From Myxococcales bacterium (GTDB taxonomy: Bacteria > Myxococcota_A > Polyangia > Polyangiales > Polyangiaceae), in contig CANJCO010000005.1 in the NCBI GenBank assembly GCA_947473045.1, positions 57,023-121,022 on the forward strand: 64,000 nucleotides of DNA, written 5' to 3'. This document shows positions 25,521-34,982 of this stretch, piece after piece. Both the position numbers and the translations under genes were made by a program. The first letter of the stretch is position 1; every line of letters begins with the position of its first letter. Under the pieces are notes generated by a model, which ran no database searches, was not told where the DNA came from, and saw only the letters and a list, made by a program, of their open reading frames with translations.

Positions 25521-27560
25521 TCAGTTCGGCGGCGGGATGGCGCAGCGCCCGTTGACGCACAGGTAACCCTGGCCCGCGCCGCAGCAGTCGGCCGCGGTCG
25601 TGCACTTCTCGAATTCCTGCGCGCAGCCCGATTGCGGCGGCACGCACTGCTTGCCGATGGCGCCGTCAGACAGGTTGACCTGCCGGCAGAAGCCGCCGCA
25701 GCACTCGTCTGCGCTCTCGCAATTGAGGCCGTCGCCCTTGCAGGGGTCGAGCGCCCAGAAGCCGCGCATGTTGCCCGCCGCGAGCTCCTGACCCGGGAGA
25801 TAGAACGCAGGGTGACTGGGGTCGGTGCCGGGCTTCGCGTTGATGTCGATCGCCGCGACCCACAGCTTCTTGCGGTCCTGCGAGTCCTGGCTGGGGCTCG
25901 TGATCACGTTGCCGTAGTAGCGGCGGCTCGTGAACAGCACCCAGTAGTAGCCGCCGACGGCGACGGGCAGCACCGTAGGCTCGTAGTTCAGCAGGGTCTC
26001 GCTGGTGCCGTACGGCAGGTAAGTCGCGTTGCCCTTCATGCCGTTGAGCGCAGCGAGCGGCGTCGCGGTCTTGGTCTTCACGTCGGTCAGCACGAGATCG
26101 GCCTTGGCGCCCGACCAGGTGGCGTAGTCGCTCTTGTCGTCGGTGTGATAGACGACCGCCGAGCTGTCAGGCAGAAATGCCGGCCAGCCGAGGTAGTGAT
26201 TGGAGTCTTTTGCGATGTCGACGAGGTTCGAGAACTTCTTCGTCTTCACGTCGAAGTCCATGACCGCGAGGCTGTGCCCGCCGCCTGTTTCGTAGTGGTT
26301 GAACACGAGCTTGCTGCCGTCCGCCGAAAACGCAGGCATCAGCGCCTTGCGCACGACGCCATCGAAGCCGGGCGCGGCGATCGTCTTCGCGGTCTTGGTG
26401 TCATAGAGCTGCGAGTCGTAGTCGCCGCCCATGCCCGGGATGTTCGGCGGGTAGCCGCCCGGGAGGGTGCCGCACGACATGAGGATCGAGCCGTCGGGAT
26501 ACAGCGCCGGGAAGCTCCACCGGTAATCGGTGACCTGATTGATTTTGACCGCGTTGTTCTTGAGGTCGTAGGTGGCGTCGTACTGGTGCCCGTACGAGGC
26601 CGCGAGCACGTTGCCGTTGGCGCTGACCGAGTGACAAACATTGCAGCCGCCAATCAAGACCGCGGCCTGCTGGCCGACCTTGATTTTCAGCGTCGCGCCG
26701 TTGTTCCCGGCGAGCGGAGAGCTGTACGAGTTGTAGTAGACGGTGCCCTTGAGGGAGCCCTGGGCGATGTTCCACGTCTCGGTGATGGGGCCTGTGACTT
26801 GACCGCCGCTCAGCTTGGTCACGCTGATTTGCACCGGATCGCTGGCCGCCGCGCTTTGCGTGATGGCCGTCCATGTGGCCGCGGGCAAGTCTAGCCGTCC
26901 GGGATTCGAGCCTCCGAAGAAGCCGTCATAGGTCAGGTACTTCGATTTGACGTGAACGTACGTCGACTGCGGCGGCGCGCCGGCGAATTGCAGCGTCGGG
27001 CCCGTGAGGCCGCGCGGAAAAACGGTTTTGTCGTATGGGTAGAGCCACTTGAACGCGCCGTCGGCGGCGCCTCCGGCCTTGAGCTTCGTCTGGTCACCCG
27101 CAGACACGTTGCCGGGGTTTTCGGTGAACGCGAGGTTCACGGTGACGGTCGTCGAGCCGACCGAAGCGCCCACCTGCGCGGTGACCTGGGCCACGCCGCC
27201 GACGGTGCCGCTGCCGGTGAAAAGGCCGGTCGCATCGATTTTACCGAGCGCGACGTTGTCGAGCGACCATGTCGCCGTCTGCTGGCTGCCGTTGACGAAG
27301 GCCAGGAACGGCTGCGTGGGCATCGAGCCGTTGGTCGAGCTCAGCACGGGATCGGCAGGCGTGATCGTCAGCGCGAGCGGCGCGTCGTTGCCCGCTTCGC
27401 TCAGGAGCACCGGCTCATTGGTGTCGTCGGTCGCGTCGGCACCACCGCCGCCGTCAGGCGTGTCGCCCCCGAAGCCGGAAGTAGGCTCCGTGCCACACGC
27501 CGCCATCGTGACAGCCCCACCGACACTCAGACCGAGAAGCAATAGCCATGTAGCCCGCAT
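25521..27560 (-). CDS. Large lipoprotein: Big2 domain, PD40 propeller, CXXCH, Cys-rich tail
   Basis: The ATG at 27560 gives a lipoprotein signal (MRATWLLLLGLSVGGAVTMAAC) and 679 residues; the frame is open for 670 bp further upstream but that part is not secretory. After an Asp/Gly linker comes a Big2-like immunoglobulin domain (ATWSLDNVALGKIDATGLFTGSG). A TolB/PD40-like propeller follows, with recurring PAFSADGSKLVF and PAFLPDSSAVVYHTDD blades. It is interrupted by GGCNVCHSVSANGNVLA, a CXXCH heme-attachment-like motif. The end holds two small Cys knots (CESADECCGGFC and CTTAADCCGAGQGYLC). Probably outer-membrane or surface exposed; function unknown. Confidence 0.8.
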   Translation of the reverse strand: MRATWLLLLGLSVGGAVTMAACGTEPTSGFGGDTPDGGGGADATDDTNEPVLLSEAGNDAPLALTITPADPVLSSTNGSMPTQPFLAFVNGSQQTATWSLDNVALGKIDATGLFTGSGTVGGVAQVTAQVGASVGSTTVTVNLAFTENPGNVSAGDQTKLKAGGAADGAFKWLYPYDKTVFPRGLTGPTLQFAGAPPQSTYVHVKSKYLTYDGFFGGSNPGRLDLPAATWTAITQSAAASDPVQISVTKLSGGQVTGPITETWNIAQGSLKGTVYYNSYSSPLAGNNGATLKIKVGQQAAVLIGGCNVCHSVSANGNVLAASYGHQYDATYDLKNNAVKINQVTDYRWSFPALYPDGSILMSCGTLPGGYPPNIPGMGGDYDSQLYDTKTAKTIAAPGFDGVVRKALMPAFSADGSKLVFNHYETGGGHSLAVMDFDVKTKKFSNLVDIAKDSNHYLGWPAFLPDSSAVVYHTDDKSDYATWSGAKADLVLTDVKTKTATPLAALNGMKGNATYLPYGTSETLLNYEPTVLPVAVGGYYWVLFTSRRYYGNVITSPSQDSQDRKKLWVAAIDINAKPGTDPSHPAFYLPGQELAAGNMRGFWALDPCKGDGLNCESADECCGGFCRQVNLSDGAIGKQCVPPQSGCAQEFEKCTTAADCCGAGQGYLCVNGRCAIPPPN

Positions 27561-27741
27561 GTTCAACTCCCAGTGCCGGCGGGCGCGAGCGGCCAGGGCG
27601 CGCGCTGCTTGCCGACGCAAATGATGCACCGCAACCTTGATGCTACGAGGAATGCGGCGCCAGCGCACGTAAGTTGCGTTTGCGCCTGATTCGGAGCCTT
27701 CGTTTTGGTGCCGCGCGCGCACGCGGTGTAAGAAGCGCTGC

Positions 27742-29820
27742 ATGGCCTCGACAGCACCGAAGCGCTTCTCTGTGATCGTTCCCTGCCTCGGCGCGCTCGC
27801 GCTTGTGGTCACCAGCGCAGGCGCGGTCGGTACGCGCACCTTCGTGCTCGACACCCAGGAAGAGCTGACCGGCGGCGACTTGAAGGGCGTGTCGGTCGGG
27901 TCTGACGGCGTCGTTCGCCCGGGGTTCACGCTCGGCAACGTCGCCATCGACGGCGCCTCCGCTGTGTTCGCCGGTCTCGCGCGCGCCGACGGCTCGGTGC
28001 TGCTCGGCACCAGCCCCTCGGGGCGCGTCGTGAAGGTGGCGGGCGACCAGGCGACCGTGTTCGCCGAAACGGGCGCACTGGCGGTGACGTCGATCGCGGA
28101 GGACGCCAGGGGAAACGCGTATGCTGCTACGATTCCCGACGGCAAAATCTTCAAGATTTCGCAGGGAAGAGCCGACCTTTTCGTGGCGCTTCCCGACACC
28201 ACCCACGTCTGGGCGCTGGCTTTCGACAAGACGAAAACGGTGATGTACGCGGCGACCGGCCCCGAGGGGCGCGTCTACCGGATCGACGCTGCGGGCAAGG
28301 CCGAGGTTTTCTTCAAGAGCGACGAGCTTCAGCTGGTGTCTGTAGCGGTGGGCGCTGGCGGAGAGGTCTACGCCGGCTCGAGCGGCAAAGCACTTCTCTA
28401 CAAGATCACAGCGCCCGGCCGCGCGTCAGTGCTCTACGATTTTCCAGGCGAAGAGGTGAAAGCGATCGCGATCGCGCCGGGCGGCGACCTCTTCGCGCTG
28501 TCGAACGAGTACGGCGAGCAGCCCGACGTTCCGCGCCGCACGGCCACCTCGGGACACGCCGCGGCAGCAGCCGCCGCGACCGCGAAGCCGAAGCCGGGCA
28601 AGGGAACCCTGACGCGAATCGACGCGGCCGGCAGACCCGAGCAGCTGATGCACCACAGCGAGTTTCACTACGTGTCGCTCGCGCTCGACGCCGCGGGGCA
28701 TCCTTACGTCGGCACGGGCGCCGAAGGACGCGTTTACACGGTCGACGACACGCACGCGACGACGCTCGTCGTCGACACCGACGAGCGCGCGATCGGCGCC
28801 ATCGGCCTCGGAAGCGTGCCCATCGCCAGCGCGAAGAGCTTCGCAGGCATGTTCTTCGCGGGCAGCGATACATGCAACCTGCATCGAGTTATCGGCCGGG
28901 GCGGCCCCGACGCCGTGTGGACGAGCAAGGCCTTCGACGCCGGCCTGCCGGCGAAGTTCGGCACGCTGTCGTGGCGGTCGACGGGCGCGCTCGAGATGTC
29001 GATTCGCACCGGCAACACGCAGGCTCCCGACACCACGTGGACGTCGTGGAGCAACCCGCTGCAGACGCCGGGCCCTGTCGCGGTCGCGAGCGGCCGCTTC
29101 GTTCAAGTGCGCGCGCGCTTCGGCGCCGATCTTTCGGCGCAGCTCACCGACGTGACGATTCCATTCGCCACCGACAACCTCAGGCCCGTCGTGACCTCGG
29201 TCGACGCCGCGATGAAGGGGCTCGTACGCGACACGAAAGAGGGCATCCAGGCCAGCGGCGGCGACCCCCCGAAGCACGAGTCGATCGTCAAGGTCTCGTG
29301 GCGGGTCGACAACCCCGACTCCGACGCGCTGCGATACCGCCTCTCGTACCGCCGCGAAGAGCAGAAAAACTGGCGCGATTTGTCTCGCGCCGACGAAGTC
29401 GTGACCAAGACCGAATACGACTGGGAGACGGCCGCGCTCGCCGAGGGCAAGTACCGCGTACGCGTCGAGGCGAGCGACGAAGGCGCAAACGCGCCCGATC
29501 AGGCGCTGCGTCACGCTCACGAATCGAGCGCGGTGATGGTCGACAACACCCCGCCGACCATCACCGTGCTCACCCTCGCCGGCCGCAGGCTCAAGGCGCG
29601 CGTCGTCGACGGGCTCGGCCCGGTTTCGCGGGTCGAGATCGCCCTCGACGGCAAGCTCGAGTGGCGACCGATCACGCCGATCGACGGCCTCTTTGACGCG
29701 GCGGACGAGTCGTTTGACGTCGACACCACAGCGCTGATCGCGCCCGGTTCGCACATCGTCGCGGTTCGCGCGTTCGACGCGGCCGGCAACGCCGTCGTGC
29801 GCGAAATCGAATCGCAGTAA
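27742..29820 (+). CDS. Secreted or anchored beta-propeller protein with Ig-like C-terminus
   Basis: The 692-residue protein has an N-terminal signal or anchor (VIVPCLGALALVVTSAGAVG). Repeated blades of about 45 residues follow (GSVLLGTSPSGRVVKV, GNAYAATIPDGKIFKI, TVMYAATGPEGRVYRI, GEVYAGSSGKALLYKI, GHPYVGTGAEGRVYTV), an NHL/SMP-30-like propeller. The middle resembles a fibronectin/discoidin-like sandwich (TWTSWSNPLQTPGPVAV), and the end is Ig-like (DNTPPTITVLTLAGRRL). It is divergent from the lipoprotein gene with a 181-bp gap in which I see no clear promoter. Binding or structural role inferred; no catalytic motif. Confidence 0.75.
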   Translation: MASTAPKRFSVIVPCLGALALVVTSAGAVGTRTFVLDTQEELTGGDLKGVSVGSDGVVRPGFTLGNVAIDGASAVFAGLARADGSVLLGTSPSGRVVKVAGDQATVFAETGALAVTSIAEDARGNAYAATIPDGKIFKISQGRADLFVALPDTTHVWALAFDKTKTVMYAATGPEGRVYRIDAAGKAEVFFKSDELQLVSVAVGAGGEVYAGSSGKALLYKITAPGRASVLYDFPGEEVKAIAIAPGGDLFALSNEYGEQPDVPRRTATSGHAAAAAAATAKPKPGKGTLTRIDAAGRPEQLMHHSEFHYVSLALDAAGHPYVGTGAEGRVYTVDDTHATTLVVDTDERAIGAIGLGSVPIASAKSFAGMFFAGSDTCNLHRVIGRGGPDAVWTSKAFDAGLPAKFGTLSWRSTGALEMSIRTGNTQAPDTTWTSWSNPLQTPGPVAVASGRFVQVRARFGADLSAQLTDVTIPFATDNLRPVVTSVDAAMKGLVRDTKEGIQASGGDPPKHESIVKVSWRVDNPDSDALRYRLSYRREEQKNWRDLSRADEVVTKTEYDWETAALAEGKYRVRVEASDEGANAPDQALRHAHESSAVMVDNTPPTITVLTLAGRRLKARVVDGLGPVSRVEIALDGKLEWRPITPIDGLFDAADESFDVDTTALIAPGSHIVAVRAFDAAGNAVVREIESQ

Positions 29821-29867
29821 CCACTCGCGGACGCGCGCTGCGGGCCCGAGCGTTCACCCATCACGCC

Positions 29868-31409
29868 ATGTCGATATTATCCCGCATCGCCCTGTGTTTC
29901 GCGCTCCTCGGCACCACCGCGGGCGCGATCGCCTGGCAGAAGCGCGTGCGAATGCCCGACGGCGACGTGCTGCCGGGCCTGAAAGTCGACGGCGAGGCGG
30001 TCTCTCCCGAGACGCTCGAAGCCGTCACACGCGCGCACGCCGGCGCCCTGCTGTCGCGCGAGCTGGAGGTTCGGGTCGAAGGCGTCGAGAGGCCCGTCGG
30101 CAGGGCCACGCTCGGCGACCTCGGCGTTCGCGTCGACGTCGCGCGCGTGCTCGCCGAGGCGCGCGCGTTCGGTCATCTTCACACCACGAGCGACTGGCTC
30201 GGCGCCATCGAGGACGCCGACAGCGCGAAGCGCGGCGAGGTCGACGTTCCGCTCTCTCCCGAGGTCGACGCCGACCGCGTCATCGCGTTCGTAGCGCCCC
30301 TCAAAGACACGCTCGACACGTCGCCGGCGTCCGCGCGCCTCGATCTCGACAGCCGCGCGGTCATCCCCGAGCGCGACGGGCGATCGCTCGACGCGTGGGC
30401 CACTGTGGGCGCGCTGCGCGACGCCGCGAGTGCTCCCGGGGCGACGTTCATCGTCATCAAGTCTGCGAAATTCCCACCTCGCATCACCGGCGACGTCGTC
30501 GCCAAACTCGACGTCCACGCGGTCGTGGGCGAGTTCGAGACCTTCTTCTCGCGCGGCGGCGATCAGCAGCGGCGCGGCAAGAACATCGACAACGCCGCGA
30601 GCAAGCTCGACGGCCTGATCATTTCGCCCGGCGAGGTGGTGAGCTTCAACGCGGTCGTCGGCGATCGCAGCGTCGAAAACGGCTTCGAAAAGAGCTGGGA
30701 GATCTTCAAGGGAGAGATGGTCGAGGGCGTCGGCGGAGGCACGTGCCAGGTCGCCTCGACGCTGCACGCTGCCGCGTTCTTTGGCGGCCTCGACGTGATC
30801 GAGCGGCTCCCGCACTCCCGCCCCAGCGCCTACATCCCAATGGGCCTCGACTCCACAGTGGTCTACCCCGCCGTCGACCTGAAGCTCCGAAACCCCCACG
30901 ATTTCGCGGTCGTCGTGCACGCGAAGGCGGCGGCATCAAAGCTCCGCATCGAGCTGCTCGGGGCGCGAAAGCCCGTCAAGGTGAGCTTCGCCCGCGCAGT
31001 CGAAAAGACGCTGCCCTTCGCGCGCAAAATCGAGGAGGTGAGCTGGCTGACTGGCACGAAGGTCATCGTCAAGCAGCACGGCATCCGGGGGTACCGCATC
31101 AAGCGCACGCGCACGATCGCGTACGCGGGCGGCGGCACCAAGCAGGAGACGTCCGACGATCTCTACCCGCCGACCATCGAGATTTATCAGGTGCCCTCGG
31201 GCTTCGACGTGAGCCTGCTGCCCGCGCTGCCCGAAGCTCCCGCCGAAGGCGCGGCCTCCGAAGCAACCGACGCGACCCCGGCGGCGACGCCCTGCACGAG
31301 CGACTGCGCCGGCCCGTCGCAGGCGGTTACGTTCGTGAACGCGCCGGGCGCTCACACGCCGACCAGCGCGCAGGCGGAGCCTCCGAAGACGCTGTTTCTG
31401 TCGCGCTGA
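29868..31409 (+). CDS. VanW family protein, exported
   Basis: The 513-residue protein has an N-terminal signal anchor (about 4-22). A peptidoglycan-binding-like region precedes the VanW domain (about 240-370; IISPGEVVSFNAVVGDRS, MVEGVGGGTCQVASTLHAAAFFGGLDVIERLPHS and GLDSTVVYPAVDLKLRNP). A G5-like beta segment and a Pro/Ala/Thr-rich tail close it. VanW was named from vancomycin-resistance clusters, but its activity is not established, and this copy implies no resistance. It lies 47 bp after the propeller gene and may be co-transcribed with it. Confidence 0.85.
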   Translation: MSILSRIALCFALLGTTAGAIAWQKRVRMPDGDVLPGLKVDGEAVSPETLEAVTRAHAGALLSRELEVRVEGVERPVGRATLGDLGVRVDVARVLAEARAFGHLHTTSDWLGAIEDADSAKRGEVDVPLSPEVDADRVIAFVAPLKDTLDTSPASARLDLDSRAVIPERDGRSLDAWATVGALRDAASAPGATFIVIKSAKFPPRITGDVVAKLDVHAVVGEFETFFSRGGDQQRRGKNIDNAASKLDGLIISPGEVVSFNAVVGDRSVENGFEKSWEIFKGEMVEGVGGGTCQVASTLHAAAFFGGLDVIERLPHSRPSAYIPMGLDSTVVYPAVDLKLRNPHDFAVVVHAKAAASKLRIELLGARKPVKVSFARAVEKTLPFARKIEEVSWLTGTKVIVKQHGIRGYRIKRTRTIAYAGGGTKQETSDDLYPPTIEIYQVPSGFDVSLLPALPEAPAEGAASEATDATPAATPCTSDCAGPSQAVTFVNAPGAHTPTSAQAEPPKTLFLSR

Positions 31410-31412
31410 CAA

Positions 31413-31433
31413 GTGCGTGCACCTTGCACGCAT
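31413..31433. terminator. Inverted repeat between convergent vanW-type and L,D-transpeptidase genes
   Basis: TGCGTGCA, three bases, TGCACGCA forms a perfect 8-bp stem (31414-31432), with a G/T pair possible at its base. It lies four bases after the VanW-family stop and about 57 bp from the converging gene end. No T-run follows directly, so it may be a bidirectional, weak terminator. Confidence 0.45.
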
Positions 31434-31489
31434 GTTGGGATGTTACAAAGTGTTCTCCCACCGGCAAGATGCGCGCGCGCGACTCACGC

Positions 31490-33055
31490 TCAGCCGTCGT
31501 GAACCACCACGCGGGTGCCCGGATTCGCCTCTGTGGCGTGTACGCCGTGCCACCCGTCGGGAAGGCGGGGCCCGACCCACTGAAACAGGTTCTTTGCGTC
31601 GAAGGGCGTGAGATTCACGCAGCCGTGGCTTCGCTCGTGGCCGAACGAGGAGTGCCAAAACGCGCCGTGGAGGGCGTAGCTTCCCTGAAAGTACATGATC
31701 CAGGGAACGTCCTGAATCGAGTAGGTGCCATCGCCCGCGCTGTCGTCGTCCATCGTGGCGGCCACGTGTTTTTCGCGGATGCGAAAGCTGCCGGTGACCG
31801 TGCGGTGATCTTTGGTTTTGTCCTGATCGTTGTGCCGGCCGGTGCTCACGATCGTGGCGTAAACCGGCGCTGTTCCTTCAAAGGCGACGAGCGTCTGCGT
31901 CTTGAGGTTCACGTCGATCCATCGCTCGGCCGGGGCAAGGTCGCCCGGCGGCGCGCCCGGCTCGCTGCGCGTGCCGTCGATGTCGCGCGTGTACCAGCCT
32001 TCGCTCGTCTCGTAGTAGTTGCGGTTATCGACCACGACCTTGTTGCCGGTGAGCTGCAAGATCGTGAAGCGCTCCGCCTTTTCGCTGCGCTTGACGCGCT
32101 TCTTCTCGGCATCGAACGTGTACCGCCAGGCCTTCGGCGAGGTGATCCACGCGAGGGGAAGCTTGCGTGTCTCGCCCGGCGCGGCGAGCTTCACGCCCTC
32201 GAATTCGGTCACCGACTTGTGCACGAGCACGTGATCCTGCGCCACAAAAAGGCCGTTTTGCGTGACCCAGAACATGCCGCCGCTGCGCCCCGATTCGTGG
32301 TCGAGCGACACATAAAAGCCCTTGACCATGCGCATGAAGATGAGGCCGCGCTCACCCTTGAGGTCGTCGAAGCTGACCGTCGGCTTCTGCCCTTTTTGGT
32401 CCTTCAGGTACCAGGGCACGTCGCTGCCCTCGAGCCCGGCGGCTGCCGCCCCGTCGGTGCCTTTGCTGCGTCCGACGGCGAGCCCCTTTTCGCTCTCCCG
32501 TCGCTCGACCTTCGTGGGAAGCCTCCGGTACATGGGCGTGCCGTTGGTGAGATTCATCCCGTATTTGAAGGGCAGCGGGCCGTCGGTCAGCGGCGGGGCA
32601 GGAGCCTTGGCGATCTCGGGGTTTTTCTCGTCGCGGGTCATGAACTTTCCGCACACGAAGCCGCCACTTTCGAGCTCGTACCAGCCCTCCGCGCAGTTGG
32701 CCTTCTTGATGAGCTCGGGCCTCACCGCGACCCTCGCCCCTTTGCGCAGGTAGCCGAGGCGCATCACGCCCTTGCGGTCGTCCTGCGCCTTGGTCGGATC
32801 TTTCGGCGGCCACTCCGTCGCGCTGAAAACAGGCGTAGTCGCGTCGATCGCGATCGCCCTCGGAGCGTCTGGGGGTAAGGGGCCTGCGTCGGCGCCCGGT
32901 CCGGCCACGGTCACGATTTCGGCGGGTTCGGCGTCGCCCGCGAGGCTGCCCGAGGCTGCGTCGGCAGCGCCCTGGGCCCCGTCGTGCCCATGGCAGCCGG
33001 CAGCCGCGGCCCCGGCCAAAACAATCACCCCGAGCAGCCACGCGCTTCGCTGCAT
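31490..33055 (-). CDS. L,D-transpeptidase lipoprotein (YkuD fold) with SH3-like domain
   Basis: The signal MQRSAWLLGVIVLAGAAAAGC ends in a lipobox, so the 521-residue protein is a lipoprotein. An SH3-like region (YLRKGARVAVRPELIKKANCAEGWYELESGGFVCG) sits at about 100-145. The YkuD catalytic domain is C-terminal, with the motif HGAFWHSSFGHERSHGCVNL containing the catalytic Cys of SHGC. Such enzymes form 3-3 peptidoglycan crosslinks or attach lipoproteins to DAP residues; which of these applies cannot be told. It is divergent from the PLP lyase gene (81 bp). Confidence 0.9.
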   Translation of the reverse strand: MQRSAWLLGVIVLAGAAAAGCHGHDGAQGAADAASGSLAGDAEPAEIVTVAGPGADAGPLPPDAPRAIAIDATTPVFSATEWPPKDPTKAQDDRKGVMRLGYLRKGARVAVRPELIKKANCAEGWYELESGGFVCGKFMTRDEKNPEIAKAPAPPLTDGPLPFKYGMNLTNGTPMYRRLPTKVERRESEKGLAVGRSKGTDGAAAAGLEGSDVPWYLKDQKGQKPTVSFDDLKGERGLIFMRMVKGFYVSLDHESGRSGGMFWVTQNGLFVAQDHVLVHKSVTEFEGVKLAAPGETRKLPLAWITSPKAWRYTFDAEKKRVKRSEKAERFTILQLTGNKVVVDNRNYYETSEGWYTRDIDGTRSEPGAPPGDLAPAERWIDVNLKTQTLVAFEGTAPVYATIVSTGRHNDQDKTKDHRTVTGSFRIREKHVAATMDDDSAGDGTYSIQDVPWIMYFQGSYALHGAFWHSSFGHERSHGCVNLTPFDAKNLFQWVGPRLPDGWHGVHATEANPGTRVVVHDG

Positions 33056-33136
33056 GCACTGCGCTTAAGCGAGGACGCGAACTTGGGCAAGATTTGGGCG
33101 TTGGAATCCGCCCGAACGTTGCAATACGCTGCGTCG

Positions 33137-34453
33137 ATGCAGATTCCGGCCAAGGGCATGGGAAGAGAAACGCTGATGTCGGCGCTCGACGCGGCGCGCG
33201 CGAGAGACGCCAACTGGCGCGACGGCAAGACGTTCAGTCTCGTGTATTATGCAGGTGACGACGTGCTCGAGCTCCTGCACGACGCTTTCATGAAATTCTT
33301 CTCGGAGAACGCCCTCAATCCGATGGCATTTCCGAGCCTGAAAAAGTTCGAGTCCGACGTCGTTTCGATGGCCGGCAACCTCCTGTCGCATCCCTCGGTC
33401 GCGGGGTCGATGACGTCCGGCGGGACCGAGAGCATTTTGATGGCGGTCAAGACGGCGCGCGACTGGGCCCGCGAACACCGGCCCCACGCGACTGCGCCCG
33501 AGATGGTCCTGCCGATCACGGTGCACCCCGCGTTCGAAAAGGCCGCGCACTATTTTGGCGTGAAGGCTGTGCACGTGCCCGCGGGCGCCGATTACCGCGT
33601 CGACGTCGACGCCATGAAGGCTGCCATTACCGACCAGACGATCCTGCTCGTCGGCTCGGCGCCCGCCTACCCGCAGGGCGTCGTCGATCCGATCACCGAC
33701 ATCGCCCGGCTCGCGGCCGATCGCGGCCTGCTGTGTCACGTCGACGCCTGCGTCGGCGGGTTCATGCTGCCGTGGGTGCGCAAGCTCGGATATCCGGTGC
33801 CCGACTTCGACTTCGCCGTGCCCGGGGTCACGAGCATGTCGGCCGACGTGCACAAGTACGGCTTCGCCGCCAAAGGCGCCTCGGTCGTGCTCTACCGATC
33901 GCGCGAGCTGCGGCGCTACCAGTACGTCACGTACGCCGACTGGCCGGGGGGTCTGTACGGCTCTCCGACGGCAGCCGGCACGCGCCCGGGAGGACCGATG
34001 GCGGCCGCGTGGGCGGTGCTGCAATACCTCGGCGAAGAGGGCTACCTCCGCATCGCGAAGCAGTCGATGGAGACCGCGCACGCTGTTATGGCGGGCATTC
34101 GCAGCATCCCCGAGCTGCACGTGCTGGGCGAGCCGACCATGAGCATCTTCGCGTTCGGTTCGAGCGAATTGGACGTCTACGCCCTCGCCGACGCGATGGA
34201 TAAAAAGGGTTGGAGCGTCGATCGCCAGCAGAAGCCTCCGAGCCTTCACATGATGATCACGCCGGCGCACGCGCGGCACGTTGAGGCCATCACCGAAGAC
34301 CTGCGCGGCTGCGTCGCCGAGGTGCGCGGGTCGAGCGCCGCAAACGAAGGGTCGGCCGCGATGTACGGCATGCTCGGCTCGCTGCCCGATCGCTCCCAGG
34401 TCGAGGCGTTCATCGGCCAGTTCATGGACAGCCTCGACACGACCACCGCGTGA
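33137..34453 (+). CDS. PLP-dependent decarboxylase/sphingosine-1-phosphate lyase-like
   Basis: Fold-type I PLP enzyme of the group II decarboxylase family, 438 residues from the ATG at 33137 (another ATG at 33158 is possible). GSMTSGGTESILMAVKTARD is the phosphate-binding block, HVDACVGGFMLPWVRKLG holds the Asp that contacts the pyridine nitrogen, and SADVHKYGFAAKGASVVLYRS holds the Schiff-base Lys. These blocks resemble sphingosine-phosphate lyases more than glutamate decarboxylases. Sphingolipid breakdown is plausible in a myxobacterium but is inference. The stop overlaps the next gene (GTGA). Confidence 0.8.
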   Translation: MQIPAKGMGRETLMSALDAARARDANWRDGKTFSLVYYAGDDVLELLHDAFMKFFSENALNPMAFPSLKKFESDVVSMAGNLLSHPSVAGSMTSGGTESILMAVKTARDWAREHRPHATAPEMVLPITVHPAFEKAAHYFGVKAVHVPAGADYRVDVDAMKAAITDQTILLVGSAPAYPQGVVDPITDIARLAADRGLLCHVDACVGGFMLPWVRKLGYPVPDFDFAVPGVTSMSADVHKYGFAAKGASVVLYRSRELRRYQYVTYADWPGGLYGSPTAAGTRPGGPMAAAWAVLQYLGEEGYLRIAKQSMETAHAVMAGIRSIPELHVLGEPTMSIFAFGSSELDVYALADAMDKKGWSVDRQQKPPSLHMMITPAHARHVEAITEDLRGCVAEVRGSSAANEGSAAMYGMLGSLPDRSQVEAFIGQFMDSLDTTTA

Positions 34454-34974
34454 GCGCGCAAAAGAAGGCGGGCGCGCTCCACCTCCTCGCTGGCGGGGCC
34501 GCAGCCTTGTGGCTCACCCTCACCGGCTGCACGCCCGAGCCGGCGCAGGTCAGGCGAACCGACGCGGGCGGCGCGCCTGAGCCTGCGGTTCGCAAGCTCG
34601 TGATCACGCGCGCGCCCGGCGGCGATGCGGCCAGGGTCATCAAGTCCGCGACGGCTCAGGCCCAGGCCGATCACAGGCGCCTTCTGGTCTACATCGGCGC
34701 GGTTTGGTGCGAGCCCTGTCAGCGATTTCACCGCGCCGCCGAGCGCGGCGAACTCGACAGCCATTTCCCGGACGTCACGCTGCTCGAGTTCGACCTCGAC
34801 GCCGACGGCTCGCGACTTACGCCCGCGGGGTATCACCCGCCGTTTATCCCTTATTTCGGCGTACCCGACGAGAGTGGCCGCGCGACGTCGGCGGGGATGT
34901 CCGGCTCAATCAAGGGCGACGGCGCGGTCGAGAACATCGTCCCGCGTCTCAACGAGCTGCTCGGCAGAAAATAG
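34450..34974 (+). CDS. Thioredoxin-like lipoprotein
   Basis: A GTG start overlapping the previous stop gives 174 residues with a lipoprotein signal (LAGGAAALWLTLTGC). The thioredoxin-like fold carries the redox motif WCEPC (YIGAVWCEPCQRFHRAAERG) followed by FDLDADGS and the cis-Pro region YHPPFIPYFGVPD. It probably acts in the periplasm as a thiol oxidoreductase. It lies in a run of three closely spaced genes with the PLP lyase and a dehydrogenase; no shared pathway is obvious. Confidence 0.8.
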   Translation: MSAQKKAGALHLLAGGAAALWLTLTGCTPEPAQVRRTDAGGAPEPAVRKLVITRAPGGDAARVIKSATAQAQADHRRLLVYIGAVWCEPCQRFHRAAERGELDSHFPDVTLLEFDLDADGSRLTPAGYHPPFIPYFGVPDESGRATSAGMSGSIKGDGAVENIVPRLNELLGRK

Positions 34975-34982
34975 GAGGTCCC

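Noticed and set aside
25521..28229. A 902-residue reading of the propeller lipoprotein
   Set aside because: The upstream part is antisense to the next gene, and the lipoprotein signal begins at 27560.
29868..31409. Vancomycin resistance from the VanW-family gene
   Set aside because: No vanHAX, vanR or vanS genes are nearby, and VanW-like proteins are widespread without resistance.
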